64,000 nucleotides of DNA from Amarolinea aalborgensis. GTDB lineage: Bacteria; Chloroflexota; Anaerolineae; SSC4; Amarolineaceae. The translations under genes were made by a program, and so were the position numbers. The DNA lies in assembly GCF_900491745.1 (NCBI RefSeq), contig NZ_UETR01000004.1, positions 334,347 through 398,346 on the forward strand, written 5' to 3'. The notes under the pieces were generated by a model that was given only the letters and a program-made list of their open reading frames with translations, did no database searches and was not told the DNA's origin. Of this stretch, positions 8,559 through 17,758 are shown one piece after another (position 1 is the first letter of the stretch; every line of letters starts with the position of its first letter).

Positions 8559-9421
8559 TCATCACCTGTCGGGTTGTTTGATGGTGCTTTCGTGAATTCT
8601 AGCACCTGCAGAAAGCTCCAGGGCCGCAGGGCAGGGATCCACCGTTCAAGCCACTGGTCGAGTGTCATGAAAAAGCGCACGGCCCACGGAAAATTGAGCC
8701 AGTGACGGGCCAACAAGACTGTCAAGCAGAGCTGCGGGAAGTGAACCTGCACCGCTCCGCCAAAATACTGACAGAATTCGTCAATCTCAGCGTCGTCCAA
8801 GGGGGATTCCGCAGCCGAGCCGTAGCGGCGAAAACCAAAACGACCCATCAGATGGCGCCGCGCCCATCGGAGCACCGGGTTGCGGTCCGAGTTCTCAATG
8901 AAAACCGCGCGGCCGCCTGGCTTGAGCACCCGGCCAATCTCCGCGCCGGCTTGTGCGCAATCTAGATGGTGCAGCACCTGGGCGCCAAAAACCAGGTGCA
9001 CGGCGCCGTCGGCAAGCGCCAACCGGTGGGCGTCCATGCTGGCGCCATGGATTTGCTGCAGTTGCCCGGCCAGCCTGGCGAGCGCGCGACCCTGCTGCAG
9101 GCCTTTCACGGCCACATCAGTAGCCAGCACAACCGCCCCCCGACGCGCCATTTCAACGGCGTGACGGCCGCCGCCGCTGCCTACATCCAGCACCATTTGC
9201 GCTCGACAATCGCCCAGGAGATCGAGCGCATAGACTTCACGTATGCTCAGCGGTTCCGCCAACAGCACCGAAAGGTCATCCTGCTGCCGATAGACACCCT
9301 CGTAGAATTCCTGCTCCTGGCGCACTGAGTGAAGCTGCGCTGTCCCAGACAAGACCGTTGTATCCACCCGTTTCTCGATCGTAATTCCGCGAATTGCACC
9401 AAGTCGCCGTCGTGCAAGCAA
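8555..9421 (-). CDS. Class I SAM-dependent methyltransferase
   Basis: Methyltransferase fold with the SAM-binding loop VLDVGSGGGRHAVEMA, an acidic end of strand 2 (VVLATDVA), and LHHLDCAQAGAEIGRVLKPGG typical of the Methyltransf_11 family. The C-terminal third has a hydrophobic stretch, as seen in methyltransferases acting on lipid-linked or glycan substrates. No in-frame ATG precedes the SAM motif: the longest reading starts with TTG at 9421, and GTG at 9367 after GAGAAACGG is also possible, so the N-terminus is uncertain. It probably methylates a sugar of the repeat unit, inferred only from location in the glycan cluster. Confidence 0.8.
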   Translation of the reverse strand: MLARRRLGAIRGITIEKRVDTTVLSGTAQLHSVRQEQEFYEGVYRQQDDLSVLLAEPLSIREVYALDLLGDCRAQMVLDVGSGGGRHAVEMARRGAVVLATDVAVKGLQQGRALARLAGQLQQIHGASMDAHRLALADGAVHLVFGAQVLHHLDCAQAGAEIGRVLKPGGRAVFIENSDRNPVLRWARRHLMGRFGFRRYGSAAESPLDDAEIDEFCQYFGGAVQVHFPQLCLTVLLARHWLNFPWAVRFFMTLDQWLERWIPALRPWSFLQVLEFTKAPSNNPTGDE

Positions 9422-9469
9422 AAAGAACGAGAGAGTGCCATCCTCTCCCGTCCGTAGATGCCCACCTTC

Positions 9470-9475
9470 ATTTTA
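9470..9475 (-). promoter_or_regulatory. Candidate internal -10 element (TAAAAT) before the methyltransferase gene
   Basis: The 107-base gap between the short phosphoglycosyltransferase gene and the methyltransferase gene holds TAAAAT on the minus strand with no good -35 box. It could provide a secondary promoter for the distal part of the glycan operon. Weak support; listed because most other gene junctions in this cluster overlap or nearly touch. Confidence 0.25.
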
Positions 9476-9528
9476 GCACAGGAAGCTGAAGTGAGCACAT
9501 TTTCATGGGGTTATGTTGTGATCGGCGG

Positions 9529-10170
9529 CTAGTACGCGCCGCGCCCGAACAGGACCGCAGGTACAGTGCGCAGCAGAATCCACAGATCGAACCAAAAGGA
9601 ACGCTGCGCGATGTAGTCCAGGTCAAGCTGCACCCATTCATCGAAATTGCTCACGCGGTTGCGCCCACCAATCTGCCAGAGGCAGGTGATGCCTGGCTTG
9701 ACGCTGAGCTTGGCGCGCTGCCAGGGCGTGAACTGCACGTACTCGGTGCGCAGAGGCGGCCGCGGCCCGACCAGGCTCATGTCGCCCTTGAGCACGCTCC
9801 ACAACTGCGGCAGTTCGTCCAGGCTCAGTTTGCGCAAGAATCGCCCCACTGGCGTGATGCGTGGGTCGCGTTTGATCTTGAAAACCGGCCCGCTCATTTC
9901 GTTGGCGGCTAAGAGCTGGGCTTTCAACGCGTCCGCGTTGACCACCATGGTGCGGAACTTGTAGCCAGTGAACGGTCGTCCGCCCAGGCCAACCACCTGC
10001 CAGCGATAGAAAACCGGGCCAGCCGAAGTCAACTTGACCGCCATGGCAATGAGCAAGAACAGCGGCGCCAACAGCGCCAGGAGCAGCGCGCTGACGCCGG
10101 CGTCGAAACAGCGTTTACTCAGGTCATACATCGGGCGCGGCCGCGCCACTGGTGTGGTTGGAAGCTCCAT
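9529..10170 (-). CDS. Short phosphoglycosyltransferase (bacterial sugar transferase), canonical
   Basis: A 213-residue protein with one hydrophobic N-terminal helix (about residues 20-45) followed by a complete sugar transferase domain. It keeps FTGYKFRTM, the catalytic LDELPQLW dyad, and MSLVGPRP, which the longer homologue at 3653-5086 has altered. It would transfer a sugar phosphate from UDP-sugar to undecaprenyl phosphate and start repeat-unit assembly. I use the ATG at 10170; a GTG five codons upstream is also open. WcaJ/EpsL/TuaA-type enzymes are the nearest relatives. Being intact, it is the better candidate for the priming enzyme of this locus. Confidence 0.9.
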   Translation of the reverse strand: MELPTTPVARPRPMYDLSKRCFDAGVSALLLALLAPLFLLIAMAVKLTSAGPVFYRWQVVGLGGRPFTGYKFRTMVVNADALKAQLLAANEMSGPVFKIKRDPRITPVGRFLRKLSLDELPQLWSVLKGDMSLVGPRPPLRTEYVQFTPWQRAKLSVKPGITCLWQIGGRNRVSNFDEWVQLDLDYIAQRSFWFDLWILLRTVPAVLFGRGAY

Positions 10171-10215
10171 GATGACTCGTCTCACAGGCGTACAAAGGGG
10201 GGATGTTCAGCTCGG

Positions 10216-11382
10216 CTACTCGGAAGACGCCGCAAGCCCAAAGCGGGTTACGATGGCGTCCACAATGCGGCGCGCGGCGCATCCATCGCCGTAGGGGCTG
10301 GCCGCTTGAGACATCGTCCGGTACGCGGCTTCGTCGTGCAGCAACCGTTCGGTTTCGCGCACGATGTCTGCCTGCGCGGTGCCCACAAGCCGCGCGTTGC
10401 CGGCTTCGATGCCTTCCGGTCGCTCGGTGTCGCGGCGCAGGACTAACACCGGTTTGCCCAATACCGGGGCTTCTTCCTGAATGCCGCCCGAATCGGTCAA
10501 GACCAGGGTGCAGCGCTTCAGCAGGTAGACGAGTGTGCGATACTCGACCGGCTCAATCAAGTGAATGCGTGCGCGCCCGGCCAGAAGGCGAAAGACAGGC
10601 TCGCGCACGTTCGGGTTGAGGTGCACGGGATAGACCAATTCAACATCGGGGTTGCGTTCGACGATCGCCCGTAGGCCCTGGCAGATTGATTCAAAGGGCG
10701 CGCCGAAGTTCTCGCGGCGATGCGCGGTCACGAGGAGCAAGCGGCGGCCTGATGCTTGCGGCAGTTGTGCGCTCAGCGCCGCGTCGGGCGTGAACGGTTG
10801 CGCGGCGATGGACTGCAGCGCGTCCACTACCGTGTTGCCGGTGAGAAAAATATCTTCCACCGGTACGCCTTCGGCCTGCAGCGCGGCAACCGCGCGGCCG
10901 GTCGGCGCAAAGTGCAGCGATGCCAGCGCGCCGACCAGGCGGCGGTTCATCTCTTCGGGAAACGGACTGTAGCGCTGATGGGTGCGCAGACCAGCTTCCA
11001 CATGTCCCATGGGAATCTGGGCGTAGAAACTGGCAAGCCCCGCCACCATGACGGTGGTGGTGTCGCCCTGCGCCAGGACCAGCTCAGGCTGCAGATCTTG
11101 CAGCACCTGGCTGACACGCGTCAGCGCCAGGGCTGTCAGCGCAGGCAGCGTCTGGTTGGGCTGCATCAGGTTGAGATCTACGTCAGGGCGAATGGCGAAA
11201 ATCTCGAACACCTGATCGAGCATCTCGCGGTGTTGGGCTGTCGCGCAAACCAGCGCGCGCACGCCCGGCTGCACGGCCAGCGCCTGGATGACGGGAGCCA
11301 TCTTTACGGCTTCGGGCCGCGTGCCAACGATGGAGAGAACAGTCAATTTACCAGCGCTTGCCTGGCCTGCGTCAATTGGCAC
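10216..11382 (-). CDS. wecB: Non-hydrolysing UDP-N-acetylglucosamine 2-epimerase
   Basis: A 388-residue protein of normal WecB length with GTRPEAVKMAPVI at the N-terminus, GHVEAGLRT with FPEEMNRR in the centre, and LTDSGGIQEEAP in the C-terminal nucleotide-binding half. It interconverts UDP-GlcNAc and UDP-ManNAc. The start is GTG at 11382, with AGGA about nine bases upstream inside the end of the dehydrogenase gene; the gap to that gene is two bases. Together with the next gene it supplies UDP-ManNAcA, and a WecG-family transferase three genes away could use this sugar. Confidence 0.94.
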   Translation of the reverse strand: MPIDAGQASAGKLTVLSIVGTRPEAVKMAPVIQALAVQPGVRALVCATAQHREMLDQVFEIFAIRPDVDLNLMQPNQTLPALTALALTRVSQVLQDLQPELVLAQGDTTTVMVAGLASFYAQIPMGHVEAGLRTHQRYSPFPEEMNRRLVGALASLHFAPTGRAVAALQAEGVPVEDIFLTGNTVVDALQSIAAQPFTPDAALSAQLPQASGRRLLLVTAHRRENFGAPFESICQGLRAIVERNPDVELVYPVHLNPNVREPVFRLLAGRARIHLIEPVEYRTLVYLLKRCTLVLTDSGGIQEEAPVLGKPVLVLRRDTERPEGIEAGNARLVGTAQADIVRETERLLHDEAAYRTMSQAASPYGDGCAARRIVDAIVTRFGLAASSE

Positions 11383-11384
11383 GG

Positions 11385-12599
11385 TTAGTCGTCCTGATAG
11401 AAGCGTAGGACGATGGGCGTTCGCATGGCTGCTCTGACCGCATCTTGCTCTCGGCTCCAGGCTTCCTTGACCACTTTGTGCTCTACCAGCAGGAGCAGGC
11501 AGTCGGCGTCTTTGACCGCAGCCGCCAGGCTGGTATATTCATGCCCCGCGACCAGGGGGTCGAAATGCGTTACCTGGTAACCATCTGCGGTCAGAATCTG
11601 GACGATTTCCAGGGCGGGGCTTTCGCGTGTGTCTTCCGTGTCGGGTTTGTAGCTCATGCCAACGGCGACCAGCCGGGGCGACATGATGTGCGCCACGGCC
11701 CGGCGGATGCGCGCGGCCATCTTGTGCGGCACTTCATCGTTGACGAGCCGCGCCGTGAAGATCAAACGGGAGTTGGCGGGATCCACCTCTTTGATGAACC
11801 ACGGATCCAGAGGGATGCAGTGGCCGCCGACTCCAATCCCAGGGCGCATGATGTTGACGCGGGGATGTCGGTTTGCCAGGCGGATGACTTCAAGCGGGTC
11901 AATGTCCAGGCCTTCGGCGACAGCCGCAAATTCGTTCGCCAGCGCGATGTTGACATCACGAAACGTATTCTCGCACAGTTTGCACAGTTCGGCGGTGACA
12001 TCGTCGGTCAAGTAAAGCTCGCCCGTCACGAATGACGCGTAGACCGCCCGCGCCATCTCGCGTCCAACCGGCTCCGCGCAGCCGATGACGCGGTCGTTGT
12101 GCACAATTTCGTAGAACACATCGCCGGGGAGGATGCGCTCCGGACAGTGGGCCAGGTGCAGATCAACGCCGACCCTCAGTCCGCTGCGCTCCAGCAGAGG
12201 CGTCACCACGTTGCGACACGTGAGCGGCGGAATCGTTGACTCGACGATGATCAGATTCCCCGGCCGCAGGTAGGGTAGGAGCGATTCGATGGCGCGTACG
12301 ACGTAGGAGAGATCGGCCACCTTCTGGCGCGGCAGCACGGGTGTAGGCACCGCAATGATGAACACATCGGCCGCGCAGGGCGACTGACGCGCGCTCACAT
12401 TTTGGCGCACTTGGGGATCGTGCAGCAGTTCCTGCAGCTCAGCCTCTTTGAGGTGCAGCACACCGTCGTTGATGGCGCGCACTATGTTTTCGTTGATGTC
12501 AACGCCCACCACGCGCCAGCCGGCCCGCGCCAGCATCAAGGCGGCCGGCAGCCCCACGTAGCCCGTGCCTACCACCACAACCTGCTTAGCTTCGGCCAT
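11385..12599 (-). CDS. wecC: UDP-N-acetyl-D-mannosamine dehydrogenase
   Basis: A 404-residue nucleotide-sugar dehydrogenase starting at the ATG at 12599, preceded by AAAAGGTG; a longer frame runs into the upstream epimerase gene. It has the NAD site GTGYVGLPAALML and the active-site cysteine in GVGGHCIPLDPWF, and ends with the FDPLV region of UDP-glucose/GDP-mannose dehydrogenases. It oxidises C6 of UDP-ManNAc in two steps to UDP-ManNAcA. Pairing with wecB makes WecC the best match among UDP-sugar dehydrogenases. It overlaps the upstream gene by 14 bases and lies two bases before wecB. Confidence 0.9.
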   Translation of the reverse strand: MAEAKQVVVVGTGYVGLPAALMLARAGWRVVGVDINENIVRAINDGVLHLKEAELQELLHDPQVRQNVSARQSPCAADVFIIAVPTPVLPRQKVADLSYVVRAIESLLPYLRPGNLIIVESTIPPLTCRNVVTPLLERSGLRVGVDLHLAHCPERILPGDVFYEIVHNDRVIGCAEPVGREMARAVYASFVTGELYLTDDVTAELCKLCENTFRDVNIALANEFAAVAEGLDIDPLEVIRLANRHPRVNIMRPGIGVGGHCIPLDPWFIKEVDPANSRLIFTARLVNDEVPHKMAARIRRAVAHIMSPRLVAVGMSYKPDTEDTRESPALEIVQILTADGYQVTHFDPLVAGHEYTSLAAAVKDADCLLLLVEHKVVKEAWSREQDAVRAAMRTPIVLRFYQDD

Positions 12600-13500
12600 A
12601 GAACACCTTTTGCCATTCGATCGTCCGCGCCACGCCCTCTGCCAGCGATACGGTGGCCTGATGACCCAAATCGCGTACGGCCTTAGCCGTATCGGCGCGC
12701 TTGTCGCGCGTGTTGTGCGCCTCATATTCCAGGTAGGTGACCAGGCGATCGTCTTTGCCCAGGTAAGCCAGGATCATGTCCGAAAGGGCCTTGATGTCGT
12801 GATATTCATCGCCGGCAATGTTGTAAATCTCACCGGGCTGGAAGCGTTCGCTGATGTTCGCCAGGGTGCGCACACAGTCGTCAATGTAAGTGGAACTGCG
12901 GTGATGGTTGAGGTAGACCGTGTACGGCAAATTGTGCAGCGCGCGATAGATGAACAAGCAGATAACGCTGCGGTAGGGCGAATAAGGCTCGCCGGGGCCG
13001 TAGGTGTTGAACAAGCGGACGCGCACCGACTCGGTGCCGAAACGATCCATGGAGTTCATGATCTGCTGTTCGTTCACCCATTTGCTGATCGCGTAATCGT
13101 TCAATTGGCGCACGGCGAAGCGCGCCATGACATCTTCGGACATCACATCGGGATAGTCGCCATAGACTTCGGAGCTGCTGAACGCAATCAGGCGAAATCG
13201 CTGCGCTTCTTGCATGCGCAGGATGTTTTTCGTGCCAATCGCATTCGTCTGCCAGACTTTCTCATAGTAATCTTCGCCGTTGTTGCGCCCAAACTCAGCC
13301 GCCAGATGGTAAACGTATTCAAAGTCATGCTGAGCAAAGAGACGCTCAACCTGTCGAAACTCCCCCACATCGCAGCGCACATATTGCGCGTCGTGATGAT
13401 GCGATAAATCGCATAGCCAAACATCGTTGCCGCGCTGGCGCAGCTCACGCACCAGGACTGAACCGACTGCGCCCAGGCCGCCGGTGACTAAAACTCGCAT
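12586..13500 (-). CDS. SDR-family nucleotide-sugar epimerase/dehydratase
   Basis: A 304-residue extended SDR protein: NAD loop TGGLGAVGSVLVRE, SSSEVYGDYP with the catalytic Ser, and YAISKWVNEQ with the YxxxK. The RLFNTYGPGEPYSPYRS motif is typical of dTDP-glucose dehydratase and UDP-glucose epimerase relatives. The NAD loop has AVG rather than FIG, an uncommon variant. Substrate cannot be assigned. AAAGGATG precedes the ATG, and the gene overlaps wecC by 14 bases. A 114-base gap separates it from the WecG-family gene upstream in transcription; nothing notable is seen in that gap. Confidence 0.85.
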   Translation of the reverse strand: MRVLVTGGLGAVGSVLVRELRQRGNDVWLCDLSHHHDAQYVRCDVGEFRQVERLFAQHDFEYVYHLAAEFGRNNGEDYYEKVWQTNAIGTKNILRMQEAQRFRLIAFSSSEVYGDYPDVMSEDVMARFAVRQLNDYAISKWVNEQQIMNSMDRFGTESVRVRLFNTYGPGEPYSPYRSVICLFIYRALHNLPYTVYLNHHRSSTYIDDCVRTLANISERFQPGEIYNIAGDEYHDIKALSDMILAYLGKDDRLVTYLEYEAHNTRDKRADTAKAVRDLGHQATVSLAEGVARTIEWQKVFYGRS

Positions 13501-13614
13501 GAAAAATCATCCTTTCGCAATTATGTCCCAATGAACCAGCCGCACTGCGACCGCAAACCAGGCGCCAGCCTGTCTCCAGTGGAAACCGCCGCCTTGCTTC
13601 GTGTAGTGTATTCG

Positions 13615-14430
13615 TTATTCGCCGGCGACTTTTGGCGGCTCATAGCCAGTCAACAGGCGAAAGACAAAGAGGGGCGTGGTAGTCATGTAGCGTTTGAACA
13701 GACGCTGCGGCTCCTGCACCATGCGGAAGACCCACTCCAAGCCCAGCTTGCGGATTGGCTCAGGCGCGGCGCGCACCTTGCCCGCCATGACATCGAACAG
13801 CCCGCCAACGCCCACGATGATAGGCGCACGCAGCTCGCGCTTGTGCCTGGCAATCCACATCTCTTTCATCGGCGAGGGCAACGCGACCAGCAGGATGGAG
13901 GCCCGGCTGTCATTGACCGCAGCCACGATGCCAGCCTCATCGGCCGGCTTGAAATAGCCGTTACGGCAGCCGGCAATAAGGAGCCGCGGCCAGCGCTGGC
14001 GCGCGCGCGCCGCCGCCTGCTGTACAATTTCCTCCTCAGCGCCAAAGAAGAAGACGCTGTACTCATACAATTCCGCAGCGCCCAACAGGCGATGGACGAA
14101 CGGCGGCAGGCCCACCTGTTCCGGTATCGGCAGACGCTTTATCCATTTCGCGCCCCAGGCGACCGCCTTGCCGTCGGCCAGGGCCAGTTCAAAACCCTGG
14201 ACGACAGACCGGAAGTTCGGGTTCTCGTGCGCCAGGATCGTCTGCGAGGCATTGATGGGCACGATGCACACCTGGCGGCGCTGAGCAATCGCGTCCAGGC
14301 ATATGCCGACGGCCTGCGTTTCAGTGACGCCGTCCACGGGCACGCCCATCAAGTGCACCCGCGGCGCGGCAAGAGACGCCGGATCGGCGCTGGTCGTGAG
14401 GTCGGCGGCCGTTATGGGCATCGGCTTCAT
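13615..14430 (-). CDS. WecG/TagA/CpsF-family glycosyltransferase (GT26)
   Basis: A 271-residue protein starting at an ATG with an excellent GGGGAGGAACC ribosome-binding site; upstream in-frame codons would overlap the next gene. Family features are MGVPVDGVTETQAV at the start, NASQTILAHENP, ADGKAVAWGAKW, and LLVALPSPMKEMWIARHK with GVGGLFDVMAGK later. GT26 enzymes add ManNAc or ManNAcA to a lipid-linked sugar (TagA in teichoic acid, WecG in enterobacterial common antigen). With wecB and wecC next to it, transfer of ManNAcA as the second sugar of the repeat unit is a reasonable inference. Confidence 0.92.
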   Translation of the reverse strand: MKPMPITAADLTTSADPASLAAPRVHLMGVPVDGVTETQAVGICLDAIAQRRQVCIVPINASQTILAHENPNFRSVVQGFELALADGKAVAWGAKWIKRLPIPEQVGLPPFVHRLLGAAELYEYSVFFFGAEEEIVQQAAARARQRWPRLLIAGCRNGYFKPADEAGIVAAVNDSRASILLVALPSPMKEMWIARHKRELRAPIIVGVGGLFDVMAGKVRAAPEPIRKLGLEWVFRMVQEPQRLFKRYMTTTPLFVFRLLTGYEPPKVAGE

Positions 14431-14443
14431 GGTTCCTCCCCTG

Positions 14444-16792
14444 TCACAACACATCGTCCAGGGCGTCAGCCAGGCGATTGAGGAAGGCGGTCTCGTTATA
14501 GCGCTCCTCAATGATTTGGCGATTGGCCTGGCCCATGCGCAGACGCAAAGCCCGGTCTTCGATCAAACGCAGCAATTGCTGTGCAAGCGCTGCCGGGTCG
14601 CCAGGCTGCACAAAGAGACAGTGTGTTTCGGCGGTCAACATATCAGGCAGCGCGCCCGCCGGCGTGACGATCACGGGCAGCTGCGCGGCCATGGCCTCCA
14701 TCACAGATAATCCAATGGCTTCGGTGTAGGAAGGCAGTACAAAAATATCAGAATCTACCAGGGTTTGCAACTTTTGCTCATCCCTGATCACACCCAGGAA
14801 CGTCACAACTTCTTCCAGGTGATGCTGGTGGATCGTCTGCTGGATGGCCCCCGGCGCATTGTCATGTTCGGGAATGAAGGTGATGTTGCGCTCTGTACTG
14901 ATGAACTCGCCCGCCATTTGCAGGCGCAGGCGCACCTTGACATGGGGCAGCACCAAAGGCATTGCGCGCACCAGGTCAACCGCGCCTTTGGCAAACGAGA
15001 TGTGCCCCATGAACAGGATACGGATTTCCCGCCTGTCGTCTTCTGGCAGCCGACTGCGTCGTGGATAGACAGTGTAAACGCCATAGGCGGCGACGTGGAA
15101 TTTCTGCGGCGCCACGAGCTTGCCAAACTGCCGCTTGAGCCGTTCACCGCCAATCAGGAAAGCATCCGCCCGACGAAAAACGAGGCGCGTGTATGCACGA
15201 AACCAGGCCGGTTGACTGCGGTAGAATTCATCGAACGATCCGCCGTGTACCTGGAAGACAACGCGTCGCGTAAACGGGCGGCACATCCAGAGCAGCATGG
15301 AGTCGCGAAAGAAACCGGTGCGGTTTTGACTCAACGGGAGATAGGCCAGGTCAGGGCGCAGCCGCCGGCTCATGCCCCACACTTGACGCAGGTGCCGCAG
15401 GTTGTAACGTATGTTGACAAATCCCAGGCGCCCGCGTTCTTCGTTGGTGATCGGTTTTTGCATGTTGCAAAACGAGAGCGCAAATCGCTGCTGCATGAGC
15501 GGTGAAGTCACAACCGTCTGCGTAAATGTCTCCACGCCGGCAAAGGGCGGTGGCGTAGGCCCGGCCACCAACAGCTTGGGTTTGGACTGGCCGCCAGCCC
15601 GCGCGGGCTTCTGCCCCGTCAGCGCGGGCGCCATGCTGACCAGCGCTGCTTGCTGCGATTCTGCGGTCGTTGGCTCCAGGATGACCCGATAGAGGGCGGC
15701 AAACTGCTGCGCGAAGGCGGCAGGCCCAAACTGCTGCAACGCGCGCTGGCGCGCAGCCTGACCCCACTGCCGCGCCTGGGCTTCTGGCGACAACAGGCGG
15801 TGCAGCGCCGCCGCCAAGCCCACGACATCGTTGGCTGGCGTCACCAGGCCATTCACTTCGTGCTCGATCAACTCTGGCAGCGCGCCTCCATCGGTTACCA
15901 CGATGGGCAGGCCAGCCAGCATCGCCTCCACGGTGGCGATGCCGAAGGCCTCTGCATTGGAAGGATTGACATAACCATCGAGCAGCCGTAGGATTTGGCG
16001 AATGTCGTCACGCGCACTCCAGACCAGCACCGATTTCTCCAAGCCCAGGCGGATGATCAGCTTGCGGATATGATCTTGCAGCGGCCCGTCGCCGATGAGC
16101 AGGAGCCGGGCATGGGGTTCCGTTTGGCGGACGTGTGCAAAAGCTTGCAGGAGGATGTCGTGACAGCGCACCGGCATGAAGGTCCCGACATAGCCCAGCA
16201 GCCGGTCGTCATCGCACAGCCCAAGAGCTGTCCTGGCGAGGGGGGATGCCTGGTCTTGGTTCGCTGGATGGTCGCTGACGCCAGGATAGATGACCGCAAG
16301 TTTTGAGCGGGGCAGCAGCGGCATGTCGCGCGCGACCTGGCGGCAGGTTGCCTGGGAATTACACACGATGCGGGCCGCCGTGCGGCCGTAGATGTTGTCC
16401 CACAAGCGCACCGCCAGGCTGGTATTGCGCACGATGCCATGCTCGGTCATGATGGTGGGTAGGCCCAATCGCCAGGCCGCGATTCCGCCATAAATATGCG
16501 CACGCGCCAGGTGCGTCTGCACCAGGTCCGCATGGCGGCTGTCAAGCCATTCAGTGATCGAACGCAAGGCGCGCCAATCCAGGTTACTGTGCGTTGGTTG
16601 ATAGGTGACTGGAATGTTCAACGCCCGGAACGCGTCGGCGAAACTGCGGCCGGGCGCATCCGCCTCGATGACCAGGATTTCGGGTGCAAACACGGCCCGA
16701 TCGAGTGACGACAGCAGTTGGTAGAGATACTGCGTCGTGCCGCCGTCGAAGGGCAGGTTCTTGATGATGTGGACGATGCGGTAGGGCGCCAT
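14444..16792 (-). CDS. Tandem GT4-GT4 glycosyltransferase fusion
   Basis: One uninterrupted 782-residue frame holding two GT-B glycosyltransferases. The N-terminal unit (about 1-375) starts with HIIKNLPFDGGTTQYLYQL and has YVGTFMPVRCHDILLQAF and the donor-site motif NAEAFGIATVEAMLAGLP. A Pro/Ala/Lys linker of about 30 residues follows. The C-terminal unit (about 405-782) starts at LLVAGPTPPPFAGVETF and ends with YTEAIGLSVMEAMAAQLP. Both keep the E-x7-E donor-binding glutamates, so both may be active and add two sugars in succession. The ATG is followed three bases before by the stop of the upstream GT2 gene. No frameshift is visible. Confidence 0.88.
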   Translation of the reverse strand: MAPYRIVHIIKNLPFDGGTTQYLYQLLSSLDRAVFAPEILVIEADAPGRSFADAFRALNIPVTYQPTHSNLDWRALRSITEWLDSRHADLVQTHLARAHIYGGIAAWRLGLPTIMTEHGIVRNTSLAVRLWDNIYGRTAARIVCNSQATCRQVARDMPLLPRSKLAVIYPGVSDHPANQDQASPLARTALGLCDDDRLLGYVGTFMPVRCHDILLQAFAHVRQTEPHARLLLIGDGPLQDHIRKLIIRLGLEKSVLVWSARDDIRQILRLLDGYVNPSNAEAFGIATVEAMLAGLPIVVTDGGALPELIEHEVNGLVTPANDVVGLAAALHRLLSPEAQARQWGQAARQRALQQFGPAAFAQQFAALYRVILEPTTAESQQAALVSMAPALTGQKPARAGGQSKPKLLVAGPTPPPFAGVETFTQTVVTSPLMQQRFALSFCNMQKPITNEERGRLGFVNIRYNLRHLRQVWGMSRRLRPDLAYLPLSQNRTGFFRDSMLLWMCRPFTRRVVFQVHGGSFDEFYRSQPAWFRAYTRLVFRRADAFLIGGERLKRQFGKLVAPQKFHVAAYGVYTVYPRRSRLPEDDRREIRILFMGHISFAKGAVDLVRAMPLVLPHVKVRLRLQMAGEFISTERNITFIPEHDNAPGAIQQTIHQHHLEEVVTFLGVIRDEQKLQTLVDSDIFVLPSYTEAIGLSVMEAMAAQLPVIVTPAGALPDMLTAETHCLFVQPGDPAALAQQLLRLIEDRALRLRMGQANRQIIEERYNETAFLNRLADALDDVL

Positions 16793-16795
16793 GGA

Positions 16796-17746
16796 TCAGG
16801 CTTCGCTCCTGCGCTCTACGCCGCCTCGATGCGGCGCGCGTCGCCAACTGCGCAGCCGCGCAATCAGGCGCGCGCCCAGCCATGACGAGAACCAGGTGCG
16901 GACAAAACGGCCATCCAGGGCCAGCCCTGGCGCGCAGCGCAGAGCCTGCCGTAGATAGGTGCGCGCCGGGGGCAAATCTGATGCAGCGTAGAAACACATG
17001 CCCGCGCGCAGATAGGCCTCACCCAGGGCGTGCATGCGCAGCGGCTGCCATGCGGCTGGCAGCGCAGGATCGTTGACCGCGCGCGTCACGACGCGGATGG
17101 TTTCTTCGCCGGCGCGGCGTACTTGGCGATTGGTCACGGTCTGGCTATGCACGCGCACCGCGGCCCAGGTCATCGGCACATAAGCCATGTCGCCCTGGCG
17201 CGCCAGCTTGATCCAGAGGTCGTGGTCCATCACGTTGAGCAGACTTTCATCCAGCCAGCCGGCGCGCGCCAGCGCAGTCCGACGCATGAAGACCGCCGGC
17301 TGCGCCAGGTAATTCCAGCCCAGGATGCGTCCGCGATCGAAGGGGCCAGTGGGCACGCGCCCTGCCACGCGGCCTTGCGCGTCAATCACGTCGCAATCGC
17401 CGTAGACGGCGGTTGTCGCGGGCTGCGCCATCAAGGCTGCCACGGCCGCAGTAACTGCGCCGGGCCGATACAGATCGTCGCTGCCAATCCAGGCCAGGAT
17501 CTCGCCGCGGCTGCGCGCCCAACCTCGATTGACAGCCTGAGAGATGCCGCTGTCAGGCTCAGCATACCAGGTCAGGCGGTCGGCGAAGGTGCGCAGGATG
17601 TCGTGCGTCTCATCCGTGGAACCGCCATCCATGACAATGAATTCCAGGCGCGGATAGTCCTGAGCCAGTACGCTTTCGATCGTGGCTCTGATCCACGTTG
17701 CGCTGTTCAGGCTGGGGGTGACGATGGAGACCAACGGCAACGGCAC
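16796..17746 (-). CDS. GT2-family glycosyltransferase
   Basis: A 316-residue GT-A fold enzyme. It shows SIVTPSLNSATWI, EFIVMDGGSTDETHDIL, SGISQAVNRGW and the metal-binding region AWIGSDDLYRPGAV, all in the order expected of GT2. The start is GTG at 17746 with an AGGGAGGTAAG ribosome-binding site at good spacing, which makes that codon convincing. The C-terminal 70 residues are basic and may contact the membrane. Donor and acceptor are unknown. It lies between the GT4-GT4 fusion and the polymerase gene. Confidence 0.88.
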   Translation of the reverse strand: MPLPLVSIVTPSLNSATWIRATIESVLAQDYPRLEFIVMDGGSTDETHDILRTFADRLTWYAEPDSGISQAVNRGWARSRGEILAWIGSDDLYRPGAVTAAVAALMAQPATTAVYGDCDVIDAQGRVAGRVPTGPFDRGRILGWNYLAQPAVFMRRTALARAGWLDESLLNVMDHDLWIKLARQGDMAYVPMTWAAVRVHSQTVTNRQVRRAGEETIRVVTRAVNDPALPAAWQPLRMHALGEAYLRAGMCFYAASDLPPARTYLRQALRCAPGLALDGRFVRTWFSSWLGARLIARLRSWRRAPHRGGVERRSEA

Positions 17747-17758
17747 GCGCTTACCTCC

